This document shows positions 1-8,337 of a stretch of DNA of 64,000 nt, in pieces. The notes under the pieces are model-generated. The model worked only from the letters and a program-made list of their open reading frames with translations. It was not told the origin of the DNA and ran no database searches. Source of the stretch: Halomonas zincidurans B6. GTDB lineage: Bacteria > Pseudomonadota > Gammaproteobacteria > Pseudomonadales > Halomonadaceae. A program made the position numbers and the translations under genes. Each line of letters starts with the position of its first letter. Position 1 is the first letter of the stretch. The stretch is from assembly GCF_000731955.1 (NCBI RefSeq), contig NZ_JNCK01000001.1:1178001-1242000 (forward strand), in the 5' to 3' direction.

Positions 1-538
1 TCACATTGCGCACGTCCAGACTGCTGACCGAGTTGACCATTGCTAGAATGGTGCTCGGTAGACCACCCGCGCCAGTGCCTCCCATGCGCAGCTTGCCTGG
101 ATTCTTATTGGCATAATCGAGCAACTCCTTGAAGTTGTCGAACTGGCTGTCGGCTGGTGCGGCGATAACCACCAGACCCTGACCGATCACGTTGATCGGC
201 GTCATGGCACTATAGTCGAAGTCTGCCAGTCCCATGATGGGGTAAAGCTGCGGGTTTTCGGCGCCGTAAAGTACGGTGTAGCCGTTCGCGGGCTGTTGCA
301 TAACAGCGTTCATACCGATCACGCCGGTGCCACCCGGACGATTGTTGAGAATGATGTCGGTGCCCAGCGCGTCCTCGACGTATGGCGTCAGGCTGCGTGC
401 GACCGTATCCGTAGCGCCGCCGGCACCCCACTGGATGATGCCTTGGATATTGCGCTCTGGGTACTCGGCGAAGGCAGGCGAAATGGCTGCCAGGGTTCCG
501 GCCGAGAGCGCCAGGCCGGTAAGTAGTTGCTTGATCAT
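1..538 (-). CDS. TctC/Bug-family tripartite tricarboxylate transporter substrate-binding protein (C-terminus outside window)
   Basis: The reverse-strand frame opens at an ATG at 538 and runs off the left edge, giving 179 residues. It starts with a signal peptide (MIKQLLTGLALSAGTLAAIS, cleavage probably after AFA), then YPERNIQGIIQWGAGGATD, the usual N-terminus of Bug/TctC periplasmic binding proteins (about 320 residues when complete). NNRPGGTGVIGMNAVM and the later GKLRMGGTGAGG are family-typical. TctC proteins capture carboxylates for the TctAB permease. The permease would lie left of the window. It is divergent from quiC, so quinate, shikimate or another organic acid is a reasonable ligand, but that is inferred from position only. 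Confidence 0.85.
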   Translation of the reverse strand, partial: MIKQLLTGLALSAGTLAAISPAFAEYPERNIQGIIQWGAGGATDTVARSLTPYVEDALGTDIILNNRPGGTGVIGMNAVMQQPANGYTVLYGAENPQLYPIMGLADFDYSAMTPINVIGQGLVVIAAPADSQFDNFKELLDYANKNPGKLRMGGTGAGGLPSTILAMVNSVSSLDVRNV

Positions 539-784
539 GGGCTGTTATCCTCCAGACGGTGCGACGCGTTATTTTTTAGAGTGCCCGACATCGTCGCAAT
601 GGTATTTGTGTTCGATAGGCGAATCGTCGTCCTACCTGCGAACAAACTAGAGGCGGCACGTGATGCTGTCAATCGCCTAACGCCCGACTACGACCAATGT
701 CGAAGCAAATATGGAACGTCGTGCCAGAACTGCTCTTCAGGCGCCTGAGGCCCCGATTCATGGGGGCTCACTGGGTAAACGCGC

Positions 785-840
785 TTGACAGGATCGTGCT
801 CCGGGAGTCCATAATGCGAACTAACGAACGCTATGCGAAC
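785..840 (+). promoter_or_regulatory. Candidate sigma70 promoter and repeated GCGAAC half-sites before the quinate/shikimate operon
   Basis: Within the 387-bp tctC-quiC gap, TTGACA (785-790) and CATAAT (810-815) are spaced by 19 bp. ATGCGAAC occurs twice (814-821 and 833-840) with CGAACG between (825-830). GCGAAC is also the right half of the IclR-type sites found before pcaB and pcaI, so the same regulator family may act here. The rest of the gap shows no gene. Promoter spacing is longer than ideal. Confidence 0.4.
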
Positions 841-925
841 AACGAGCCGTCCAGCACCCGCTATCTTATACTAGGGCGCCAACGTCGATGACGGTATCTT
901 GCCCGACAAATCAGGAGAGTATCTC

Positions 926-2770
926 ATGCGAGCCATAGCCACCGTATGCCTCAGCGGTGACCTGCGCAGCAAACTGGAAGCCGTCGCGCGCGCAGGCTAC
1001 GACGGGGTGGAGATATTCGAAAATGACCTGTTGTCCTTCGATGGCTCGCCAAGCGACGTACGCGCGTTGTGCGAATCGCTCGGCCTGCGGATCGTCGCCT
1101 TCCAGCCGTTTCGCGATTTCGAGGCGATGCCCGAGCCGCAGCGTCGGCGCAATCTCGAGCGCGCCGAGCGCAAGTTCGATCTCATGGAGGAGTTGGGCAC
1201 CGACTTCCTGCTGGTCTGCAGCAACGTCTCGCCGCAGTGCATCGACGACCTGCAGCGGGTGATCGACGACCTGCGCGAACTGGCCGAGCTGGCCGGCAAG
1301 CGTGGTCTGCGCGTCGGCTTCGAGGCGTTGGCCTGGGGACGTCATATCAGCGACTACCGGGTGGCCTGGGAGGCGGTGAGACGTGCCGACCATCCGGCGC
1401 TGGGGGTGGTTCTCGACAGCTTTCATATTCTCTCGCGTGGCTTCGAACTCGACACCCTGGCGAGCATTCCCGCCGACAAGATCGCCTTCGTGCAGATCGC
1501 CGACGCGCCGCTGCTGGACATGGACGTGCTGCAATGGAGCCGGCACTTTCGCTGCTTCCCCGGCCAGGGCCGGCTGCCGCTCGAGGCGTTCATGCAGGCG
1601 CTGGCCAGGACCGGCTACGACGGGCCGCTGTCGCTGGAGATCTTCAACGACGCCTTTCGCGCCGCGCCGAGCGACGCCACCGCCAGGGACGGGCTGCGCT
1701 CGCTGATCTGGCTCGAGCAATGCGCCGAAGGCGCGCCCTGGTCGCAGCCGGCCCCGGCGCAGCCCGACTACCGCGGGATTCACTTCATCGAGTTCACCCT
1801 CGATGAGGGCAGTGCCGCACCGCTCGGCGAATTCCTCTCGGCGCTGGGCTTCCAGCACATCGGCCGGCACCGCTCGAAGAACGTCGAACTGTGGCGCCAG
1901 GGCGACATCCATCTGGTGCTTAACTTCGAGACCGACAGCTTCGCGCATACCTTCCGCCTGCTGCATGGCACCTCGGTATGCGCGGTGGGCTTTAGGGTCA
2001 GCGATCTTGACACCGCCATGGCCCGGGCGCGCATCTATCAGGCGCCGCTGTTTCGCGGTCCGGTGGGCGAGGGCGAGATGCAGATTCCGGCGTTGCGCGG
2101 GATCGAGGGCAGCCTGATCTACCTGGTCAACGACGCCCAGGCCCGCGACGTGCAGTGGCGAACCGACTTCACGCTGTTCGACGACGCCTCCGATCAAGGC
2201 ACCGGTCTGCTCAACGTCGATCACATGTCCTATGTGCTGCCGCCCACCCAGCAGCTCGGCTGGCTGTTGTTCTATCGCAGCGTGTTCGGTTTTGCCGCCG
2301 GCAGCGAGCACGAGATAGCCGATCCCCGCGGCATGATGATCAGCCAGACGGTAACCAGCCCGGAGGGCTCGATTCGCCTTCCGCTCAACGTCTCGTCGGC
2401 CTCGGACACCCAATCGGGGCGCTTTCTGTCGGCGCATCAGGGCGGCGTGCAGCAGATCGCCTTCGCCACCGGCGAGATCTTCGCCACCGTCGATGCCATG
2501 CGCGCGCGCGGCCTGCCGATGCTGCGCATTCCGGCCAACTACTACGACGACCTGGCGGCGCGGTTCGAGCTCGACGATAGCCTGCTCGAGGCGATGCGGA
2601 CCCGCAATATCCTTTACGACCGCAACGACGACGGCGAATTCTTCCACGCCTATACCGAGACCTTCATGGACCGGTTCTTCTTCGAGGTGGTCGAACGACG
2701 GGGCGACTATTCGCAGTTCGGTGCGGTGAATGCCCCGATTCGCCTGGCCGCGCAGGCCGCCCAGCGCTGA
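926..2770 (+). CDS. quiC: 3-dehydroshikimate dehydratase, two-domain QuiC type
   Basis: Converts 3-dehydroshikimate to protocatechuate, the exit step of quinate/shikimate catabolism. The 614-residue protein has an N-terminal xylose-isomerase-like TIM barrel (about 1-285) whose metal ligands can be followed in order: Glu in GFEALAWG, Asp in VVLDSFHI, Gln in FVQIADA and Glu in LSLEIFND. The C-terminal half (about 290-600) is VOC/4-hydroxyphenylpyruvate-dioxygenase-like, with NVDHMSYVLP and FFEVVERRG. At the second HPPD iron His the sequence reads GVQQIAF, so the oxygenase triad is incomplete. The ATG at 926 was chosen because AGGAGA lies at 913-918. This matches Pseudomonas QuiC1 fusions. It leads a tight operon with aroE and aroQ. 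Confidence 0.9.
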   Translation: MRAIATVCLSGDLRSKLEAVARAGYDGVEIFENDLLSFDGSPSDVRALCESLGLRIVAFQPFRDFEAMPEPQRRRNLERAERKFDLMEELGTDFLLVCSNVSPQCIDDLQRVIDDLRELAELAGKRGLRVGFEALAWGRHISDYRVAWEAVRRADHPALGVVLDSFHILSRGFELDTLASIPADKIAFVQIADAPLLDMDVLQWSRHFRCFPGQGRLPLEAFMQALARTGYDGPLSLEIFNDAFRAAPSDATARDGLRSLIWLEQCAEGAPWSQPAPAQPDYRGIHFIEFTLDEGSAAPLGEFLSALGFQHIGRHRSKNVELWRQGDIHLVLNFETDSFAHTFRLLHGTSVCAVGFRVSDLDTAMARARIYQAPLFRGPVGEGEMQIPALRGIEGSLIYLVNDAQARDVQWRTDFTLFDDASDQGTGLLNVDHMSYVLPPTQQLGWLLFYRSVFGFAAGSEHEIADPRGMMISQTVTSPEGSIRLPLNVSSASDTQSGRFLSAHQGGVQQIAFATGEIFATVDAMRARGLPMLRIPANYYDDLAARFELDDSLLEAMRTRNILYDRNDDGEFFHAYTETFMDRFFFEVVERRGDYSQFGAVNAPIRLAAQAAQR

Positions 2771-2831
2771 ACGCAATCACCGCTATGCAACCGGGGGCTC
2801 GCCAGGGCGGTTCCCGCAATGGAGACAGTGC

Positions 2832-3698
2832 ATGAAACTCGGTCTGATCGGCAGGGCGATCATGAATTCCAGCTCGCCGGACTTGCATGTTCGGCTGGGC
2901 AAGCTGACGGGCATTCCCGCCAGCTACGATCTCTTCGATGCCAACGAGCAGCCCATCGAGTCGCTCGACAGCCAGGTCCGCGAAGTGATGGCGCAGGGCT
3001 ATCGCGGCGTCAACGTCACCTATCCGTACAAGGAAGCCGCACTCGAGGTCGCGACGACGATGGGCGAGGGCGCGCGGCTGGTCGGCGCGGCCAACACGCT
3101 GATCTTCGAGAATGGCGCAGTTCAGGCCGAGAACACCGACTTCACCGGCTTCATCAACGGCTATCGGGCGACCCTCGGCGAGCGCCGGCCGGGGCGCGTG
3201 CTGCTGGTTGGCACCGGCGGCGTGGGCAAGGCGGTGGCCTTCGGCCTGGGCAAGCTGGGCGCCACGGAGATCGTCCTGCTCGACCTGGACCCCGACAAAT
3301 CGCGCCGGCTCGCCGAGGAGTTGAAGCGCGCCGGTTTCCCGGCATCGACGATTATCGCCGAAGAACTGGAAACGACCGCGGCGCGTTGCGACGGGCTGGT
3401 CAACTGCACGCCGATCGGTCACGAGAAGAGTCCCGGCTGCCCGTTGCCCAGCTCGGCGATTCAGGGTCATCAATGGATATTCGACGCCGTCTACGTCCCG
3501 GCGGTGACCGAGTTCATCGCCGCGGCGAAGACGATGGGCGCGCAGGTGGTCAGCGGGGTGAGCCTGTTCGTGTTCCAGGGTGTCGATGCCTTCAAGTTCT
3601 TCTGCGAAGATGCCGACAAGCGGGCGCTGGTCGAGAAGCAGGCCGCGGCGCTGTTTGCCCACTACAAGCGTGAACTGATGAAGGAGAACGAGGCATGA
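2832..3698 (+). CDS. aroE: Shikimate/quinate dehydrogenase (AroE/YdiB family, probably catabolic)
   Basis: A 288-residue shikimate dehydrogenase-family protein, the same length as YdiB. NVTYPYKEA contains the catalytic Lys, NTDFTGF the substrate Asp, and GTGGVGKAVAFGLGKLG is the dinucleotide loop. After the second Rossmann strand the sequence is LLDLDPDKS. An Asp there, instead of the NRT-type motif of NADP-dependent AroE, suggests NAD preference and hence oxidation of shikimate or quinate; this is inferred. It starts at an ATG at 2832 behind GGAGA, 61 bp after quiC, and its stop overlaps the aroQ start by 4 bp. It would supply 3-dehydroshikimate or 3-dehydroquinate to QuiC and AroQ. Confidence 0.87.
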   Translation: MKLGLIGRAIMNSSSPDLHVRLGKLTGIPASYDLFDANEQPIESLDSQVREVMAQGYRGVNVTYPYKEAALEVATTMGEGARLVGAANTLIFENGAVQAENTDFTGFINGYRATLGERRPGRVLLVGTGGVGKAVAFGLGKLGATEIVLLDLDPDKSRRLAEELKRAGFPASTIIAEELETTAARCDGLVNCTPIGHEKSPGCPLPSSAIQGHQWIFDAVYVPAVTEFIAAAKTMGAQVVSGVSLFVFQGVDAFKFFCEDADKRALVEKQAAALFAHYKRELMKENEA

Positions 3699-4126
3699 GC
3701 GCGTCCAAGGTGCTAATCCTGCACGGCCCCAACCTCAACCTGCTGGGCACCCGCCAGCCGGAGATCTATGGCCACGAGACGCTCGACGACATCAATAACC
3801 GGCTCTATGAGAAGGCCGCGATCAACGGCTGGGATATCGCCTGCCGGCAGAGCAACCACGAGGGCGAGCTGATCGATGCCATCCAGACCGCGCGGACCGA
3901 CGGCACCGATCTGATCGTCATCAACCCCGCGGCCTACACGCACACTTCGGTGGCGATCCTCGACGCCCTCAACGCTTACGAGGGCCAGGTCATCGAGGTG
4001 CATCTTTCCAACATCCACAAGCGTGAGGCGTTTCGTCATCACTCCTACGTCTCGCGGCGCGCCGACGGTGTGATCGCCGGGCTGGGCAGCCGGGGCTATC
4101 TGCTGGCGCTCGACACCCTTTCCTGA
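3695..4126 (+). CDS. aroQ: Type II 3-dehydroquinate dehydratase
   Basis: A 143-residue type II dehydroquinase, the usual length of this dodecameric family. HGPNLNLLGTRQPEIYG carries the catalytic Tyr and the mobile-loop Arg. CRQSNHEGELID, INPAAYTHTSVAI and EVHLSNIHKREAFRHHS form the substrate pocket with the catalytic His. It interconverts 3-dehydroquinate and 3-dehydroshikimate. Its ATGA overlap with aroE and its position after quiC indicate a catabolic quinate role, although it could also serve the biosynthetic shikimate pathway. Confidence 0.93.
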   Translation: MSASKVLILHGPNLNLLGTRQPEIYGHETLDDINNRLYEKAAINGWDIACRQSNHEGELIDAIQTARTDGTDLIVINPAAYTHTSVAILDALNAYEGQVIEVHLSNIHKREAFRHHSYVSRRADGVIAGLGSRGYLLALDTLS

Positions 4127-4187
4127 TATTTCCAGCGCCTATGGCGCAATTTCCCCGCCATGGCGTTTTGCTCGGGCCCGGAGAAAG

Positions 4188-4210
4188 AGGGGATCTGCTG
4201 AGAATCCCCT
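4188..4210. terminator. Inverted repeat in the aroQ-nadC convergent gap (possible terminator)
   Basis: AGGGGAT (4188-4194) and ATCCCCT (4204-4210) form a 7-bp stem. A weaker ATGGCG/CGCCAT stem (4141-4146/4156-4161) lies nearer aroQ and is followed by GGCGTTTTG. The genes converge here, so termination is expected, but neither stem has a strong T-run. Confidence 0.35.
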
Positions 4211-4308
4211 GTCGAAAAAGCAATGCGTCTAGTGCGCCGAGCGCCAAAGAGGTGTTGATCGTAGCTGATGAGCCACTTGAGTAAACCATCCTATGAGGGA
4301 AGGAATTG

Positions 4309-5157
4309 CTAGAGAGACAGACGCATTGACAGGTCTGCTGCCTTGATATCCTTCGTGAGGGTTCCCAGAGAAATGTAATCGACTCCCGTCTGAGCGATAT
4401 CGGCCAGCGTATTTTCAGTAATACCGCCCGACGCTTCCAGTACAGCGCTGCCATTGTTCAACTGGACGGCTGAATACATGTCATCAAGGGTGAAATTGTC
4501 CAGCATGATAATATCGGCTTTGGCTGCGAGAGCTTGTTTCAGCTCGGAAAGGTTTTCAACTTCGATCTCGATAGGAGCCTCCAGTCCCGTCTGCCTTGCC
4601 GCTGTTATGGCTTCGCTGATACCACCGCAGGACATGATATGGTTTTCCTTGATGAGGAAACCGTCATAGAGACCTGTCCGGTGGGAATGGCAGCCACCAC
4701 AGGTTACAGCATACTTCTGCGCCAGGCGTAGACCGGGCAACGTCTTGCGAGTATCCAGGAGCTTGGCGTGTGTATTGCCGACCAGGGTTGAATAGGCATG
4801 ACAACGCGTAGCGATCCCCATCAGCAGCTGCAGGAAGTTGAGAGCGCTACGCTCACCGCTCAAGAGGGAGCGGGCTGAACCTGACAGGTGACACAACGGG
4901 GTATTGGCTTCGACCATGTCTCCGTCCGAAGCTACCCACTCGATCTTCACGCCTTGGTCAATTTCTCGGAAAACCTCATCGACCCATCGGCTACCACACA
5001 TTATGGCACGTTCCCTTGTCGTGACAGTGGCTTCGGCGTGAATGTTCTCGGGAATCAGGTGGCTAGTGATATCGCCACTGCCGATGTCCTCCAGAAGTGC
5101 TGCGGCGACGTTGTCGTGGATGGCTCGTGCAAGGGCCTCTTTGTCAATCTCGTACAT
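4309..5157 (-). CDS. nadC: Nicotinate-nucleotide pyrophosphorylase (quinolinate phosphoribosyltransferase)
   Basis: A 282-residue NadC. Family features in order: ALLEDIGSGDITSHLIP near the N-terminus, LSGERSALNFLQLLMGIAT, LLDTRKTLPGLRLAQKYAV (PRPP/quinolinate Arg and Lys), CGGCHSHRTGLYDGFLIKENH, EIEVENLSE, DIIMLDNF, and ASGGITENTL/YISLGTLT for phosphate binding. It makes nicotinate mononucleotide from quinolinate and PRPP. It starts at 5157 behind AAGGA and is separated from the TRAP operon by a clear terminator, so it has its own promoter. No nadA or nadB is near. GC is visibly lower than in the flanking quinate and pca genes. Phthalate is a close structural analogue of quinolinate, which may explain its presence beside a phthalate operon. 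Confidence 0.92.
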   Translation of the reverse strand: MYEIDKEALARAIHDNVAAALLEDIGSGDITSHLIPENIHAEATVTTRERAIMCGSRWVDEVFREIDQGVKIEWVASDGDMVEANTPLCHLSGSARSLLSGERSALNFLQLLMGIATRCHAYSTLVGNTHAKLLDTRKTLPGLRLAQKYAVTCGGCHSHRTGLYDGFLIKENHIMSCGGISEAITAARQTGLEAPIEIEVENLSELKQALAAKADIIMLDNFTLDDMYSAVQLNNGSAVLEASGGITENTLADIAQTGVDYISLGTLTKDIKAADLSMRLSL

Positions 5158-5273
5158 CAGGATGGTCCTTTTAGTGCTAAAAGTCGTTTTGTGAGCAGTT
5201 TCTTAAGAAGAGATTCGGAATTTTCATGCAGGATCGCCGAACGGGCGAAGCAGAGAGCTCGGCTCATAGTCAG

Positions 5274-5298
5274 AAAAAGGCACCCTGTGAAGGGTGCC
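5274..5298 (-). terminator. Rho-independent terminator of the phthalate dioxygenase-transporter operon
   Basis: On the reverse strand the stem GGCACCC/GGGTGCC (5298-5292 with 5285-5279) with a 6-nt loop is followed directly by TTTTT (5278-5274). It lies 35 bp after the TRAP permease stop and before the nadC start. Confidence 0.85.
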
Positions 5299-5332
5299 GT
5301 AGGATAAGCCGAGGTCGTTTTGGGTTCTTAAA

Positions 5333-7246
5333 TCATGCGGGTATTTTATGATCGCTGTGTCGAAGGTGTGGCGTAGTCACGAAACAAATGCCAAAGATCA
5401 CTATGGCAACGATAATCGTCCACCAACTTGGGACGATGAACATCAGGCCCGCTACGCCAAAGCCGACCCTTGGGAAGGTTTTCAGGGGCTTTCGCCAATA
5501 GCCTTCGATCCCAATGCTCAGTAGCAGTACTCCGACTACCGCCGTCAGGCAGGACATGGCGATATTGAGCCAACTTCCGACCAGCAGCAGCCCTTCACCA
5601 TACACGAACGCGAAGGGCACGATGAACGCCGTGATGGCTAATTTGACTGCGCCTATTGCGATTTCGGTGGGCTTTGCGTCCGCTATCGCCGAAGCTGCAA
5701 AGGCGGCGACGGCTACCGGGGGCGTCATTGCCGACAAGACCGCAAAGTACAAGATGAACATGTTGGTCTGTAATACGCTGAACCCTAGAGACAGCAACGT
5801 TGGGCTGACCAGGACAGTGGCGAGAATGAAGGCCGACGGCGTGGGCATGCCCATGCCGAGAATAATCGCCAAGATGGCCGAAATGACCAGCGCCAGGAAT
5901 GCACTGTTACCAGCCAGCAAGAAGACCAGGTCGGAGAATTTGCTGCCGAGCCCAGTCATGGAGATACCACCGATGACGAGCCCGGCAGCCGCACAGGCGG
6001 CCACGACGGATACCATGCGCAGCGTGGTAACCGCTAGCGCATCCCAGACCGCCCTGGGACCCATGCGGGTCGATTTTCGGAAGGCGGCAACAACCAGGAC
6101 CATGAAAGTCGAAATGGCAGCCACATAGGTGGGCGAGTAACCCATGACCAGTGCGGTCGACAGAGCTACTAGCGGAACGATAAAAAGGCCGCCGTTTTTA
6201 AGAGTGCCCTTGAAAGACGGCGTTTCCCCTTTGGCGAGTCCGCCAAGGCCCAGCTTCATCGACCGAAGGTGTACTTGGCTGTAGACACACAGGTAGTAGA
6301 GGAGAGCGGGGATGATGCCAGCGATGGCGATATCCCGGTAATCAATGCCGGTGTACTCTGCCATGATAAAGGCTGCAGAGCCCATGACAGGGGGGAGCAA
6401 GCTGCCACCGGTCGAAGCAGCGACTTCGACACTACCCGAGAGCGCCTTGTTGTAACCCAGGCGTTGCATGATGGGAATGGTGACAGAGCCCGTCGTCACA
6501 ACGTCAGAAGTGGGGCTGCCAGACATGGTGCCGTAGAGGCCGGAGGAGATTACTGCAATCTTGGCAGGACCTCCCGTTCTCCGTCCCGCAATGGCGGAAG
6601 ATAAATTATAGAAAAATTCGGCGCCACCTGCTTTAGAAAGGAAGGTCCCGAACATGACGAACAGGAACGCATAAGTGGCCGCTACCCGCAGGGGAACGCC
6701 GAACAGGCCGTCAGAGGTGAACATCATGATGTCCATGAAGTGATTGTAACTCACTTCTCTGAAACCCAATGGACCAGGCAGCGAGTGGCCGAACAAGTTA
6801 TAGACAAGGAACAGGAGAACGACACTGGTCAGGCCCATGCCGACCGTGCGACGCGTCGCTTCTATGGTGAGAAAGAGCAATACGCTGGACGCGATCAGGT
6901 CCGCTGTCTCCAGTGGGAAAAGCAGGGTTATCCTTTCAGCGATACGATCACTCTCGATGAAAAAATAAATGCCTACCGCTATGCTGGCCGTCACTAACAA
7001 CCAGTCCAGCAGGCTGGGTCGGTCGGTACGGCCCTTGGGGCCAGCATTGATGACCAAGAATAATACCGCCAGCATGGCGGACAGGAAGATGACGGTCATC
7101 GTGTACAAATCAATATAGACGATGGTCGTCGTGTAAATGACCGCAATCGCTATCAAGGCAGCACATCCATGTACTGCCATGCCCAGTTTACCCTTTAGTG
7201 GCCGCCTCGTTCCCGTGCCGGCCAAGAGTTTGAAAAACGGAATCAT
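5333..7246 (-). CDS. TAXI-type TRAP transporter fused permease (DctQM-like)
   Basis: A very hydrophobic protein of 637 residues. The N-terminal small-permease-like helices are followed by a large DctM-like domain: SGLYGTMSGSPTSDVVTTGS, ASTGGSLLPPVMGSAAF and GMGMPTPSAFILATV are hallmarks of TRAP fused permeases. The ATG at 7246 is preferred over 7255 because GAGG is then 8 bp upstream. It lies 41 bp after the TAXI binding protein and ends the operon before the terminator. These Na+-driven symporters import organic acids. Since the operon starts with phthalate dioxygenase, phthalate is the likely cargo; no specificity residue proves that. Confidence 0.88.
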   Translation of the reverse strand: MIPFFKLLAGTGTRRPLKGKLGMAVHGCAALIAIAVIYTTTIVYIDLYTMTVIFLSAMLAVLFLVINAGPKGRTDRPSLLDWLLVTASIAVGIYFFIESDRIAERITLLFPLETADLIASSVLLFLTIEATRRTVGMGLTSVVLLFLVYNLFGHSLPGPLGFREVSYNHFMDIMMFTSDGLFGVPLRVAATYAFLFVMFGTFLSKAGGAEFFYNLSSAIAGRRTGGPAKIAVISSGLYGTMSGSPTSDVVTTGSVTIPIMQRLGYNKALSGSVEVAASTGGSLLPPVMGSAAFIMAEYTGIDYRDIAIAGIIPALLYYLCVYSQVHLRSMKLGLGGLAKGETPSFKGTLKNGGLFIVPLVALSTALVMGYSPTYVAAISTFMVLVVAAFRKSTRMGPRAVWDALAVTTLRMVSVVAACAAAGLVIGGISMTGLGSKFSDLVFLLAGNSAFLALVISAILAIILGMGMPTPSAFILATVLVSPTLLSLGFSVLQTNMFILYFAVLSAMTPPVAVAAFAASAIADAKPTEIAIGAVKLAITAFIVPFAFVYGEGLLLVGSWLNIAMSCLTAVVGVLLLSIGIEGYWRKPLKTFPRVGFGVAGLMFIVPSWWTIIVAIVIFGICFVTTPHLRHSDHKIPA

Positions 7247-7287
7247 CGAAATCATCCTCAGCAGCGAGAGTATGCCGGGTTAGTCAG

Positions 7288-8283
7288 TTAACGAAGCCCC
7301 GCTTCCTTCAGATAGCGAATAGCCCCTTCGTGGTAGGGCACGCCTTCGGAGGAAGCCATGACTTCGGGGGTCAACCCTTTCATCGCAGGATGGACGGTGG
7401 CGATCTTCTGGTAGTTTTCAAACAGGGCCTTGGTGATGTTGTACGCAGTCTGCTCGTCCATGTCGCTGCGTACTGCCAAGGCGGCACTGATCGTCACGGT
7501 AGGAATGGCTTTGGGCGCCCACTTGTAGGCACCGCCGGGGATGACAAAAGGCTTGGTGCCTGATTTTTCATCGACAGCCTTGACCGTTTCTTCTGAAAGC
7601 GGCAACAGAGTCAGGTCGATACTATTGCTGGCTTGTAGAATGGAGCTCTGACGCACGAACAGGCTATTCAGGAACATATCGATGCGGCGATCCTGGATGA
7701 GGTTGGATTGCTCACCTGAAGCCGCATAAATAATTTCCCCACCCCAACTTTTAATCTTGTCAGGACCTGCGCCGATTTCGTTCAGCATTTCCATGGCAAC
7801 GCTGGAGGCAATATTGCCTCGCTTGTTAATGGCGATCGTGATCGGGGGCTTGACCTTGGCAATGTCAGAAAAGGTCTTGATGCCGTATTTCTCGGCAAAG
7901 TCCTTCCGCATGACGGCCTGCATGGGGGCCCAGTTGTACAGGTTGGCAAGTACCCTGATGTCCTTGATCGGCTCCCGGAACGGCGGTGAGCCATCCTGTG
8001 CCAGCTTCAATACGGCATCCTCGATGATTGCGAGACTGGCGTCGTCACGCTCCAGGACGGCGACATTGGCCAGGCCGCCGCCCGAAGTCTGATAGGTGAT
8101 TGTCGAACCAGGGTACTCGGCCTTCAAGGCTGAGTCGATGCCAGCCCCCAGCAGTGACCACAATCCACCGGGAGAGGCGCCGGCCACGGTCATTTCGTAA
8201 CTTTGGGCCGAGGCAGGGTTGATGAGCAGGCTGGGAGCTATAAAGGCGGCTGTGCAGAGCGCTTTCTTGATGAACTTCTTCAT
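7288..8283 (-). CDS. TAXI-family TRAP transporter substrate-binding protein
   Basis: 331 residues with a signal peptide (MKKFIKKALCTAAFIAPSLL, cleavage after ASA). YEMTVAGASPGGLWSLLGAGI and YQTSGGGLANVAVL match the TAXI family N-terminus. This start (8283) is preferred over an upstream GTG at 8292 because GGTGA precedes it and it gives a clean signal peptide. The periplasmic protein should deliver its ligand to the fused permease encoded next. GC content is low compared with the rest of the window. Confidence 0.87.
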   Translation of the reverse strand: MKKFIKKALCTAAFIAPSLLINPASAQSYEMTVAGASPGGLWSLLGAGIDSALKAEYPGSTITYQTSGGGLANVAVLERDDASLAIIEDAVLKLAQDGSPPFREPIKDIRVLANLYNWAPMQAVMRKDFAEKYGIKTFSDIAKVKPPITIAINKRGNIASSVAMEMLNEIGAGPDKIKSWGGEIIYAASGEQSNLIQDRRIDMFLNSLFVRQSSILQASNSIDLTLLPLSEETVKAVDEKSGTKPFVIPGGAYKWAPKAIPTVTISAALAVRSDMDEQTAYNITKALFENYQKIATVHPAMKGLTPEVMASSEGVPYHEGAIRYLKEAGLR

Positions 8284-8337
8284 TATATTCACCGTGTTTG
8301 TCAGGTTTGAAGGTTGTTTTTATAAATAACCATGAAT

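Noticed and set aside
296..891. Several short forward frames left of quiC
   Set aside because: Those to 538 lie antisense to the tctC-type gene, and those beyond have no ribosome site or family features.
911..2776. Very long open frame antisense to quiC
   Set aside because: It mirrors the codon pattern of a high-GC gene, has no recognisable domain or ribosome site, and the forward frame has clear QuiC motifs.
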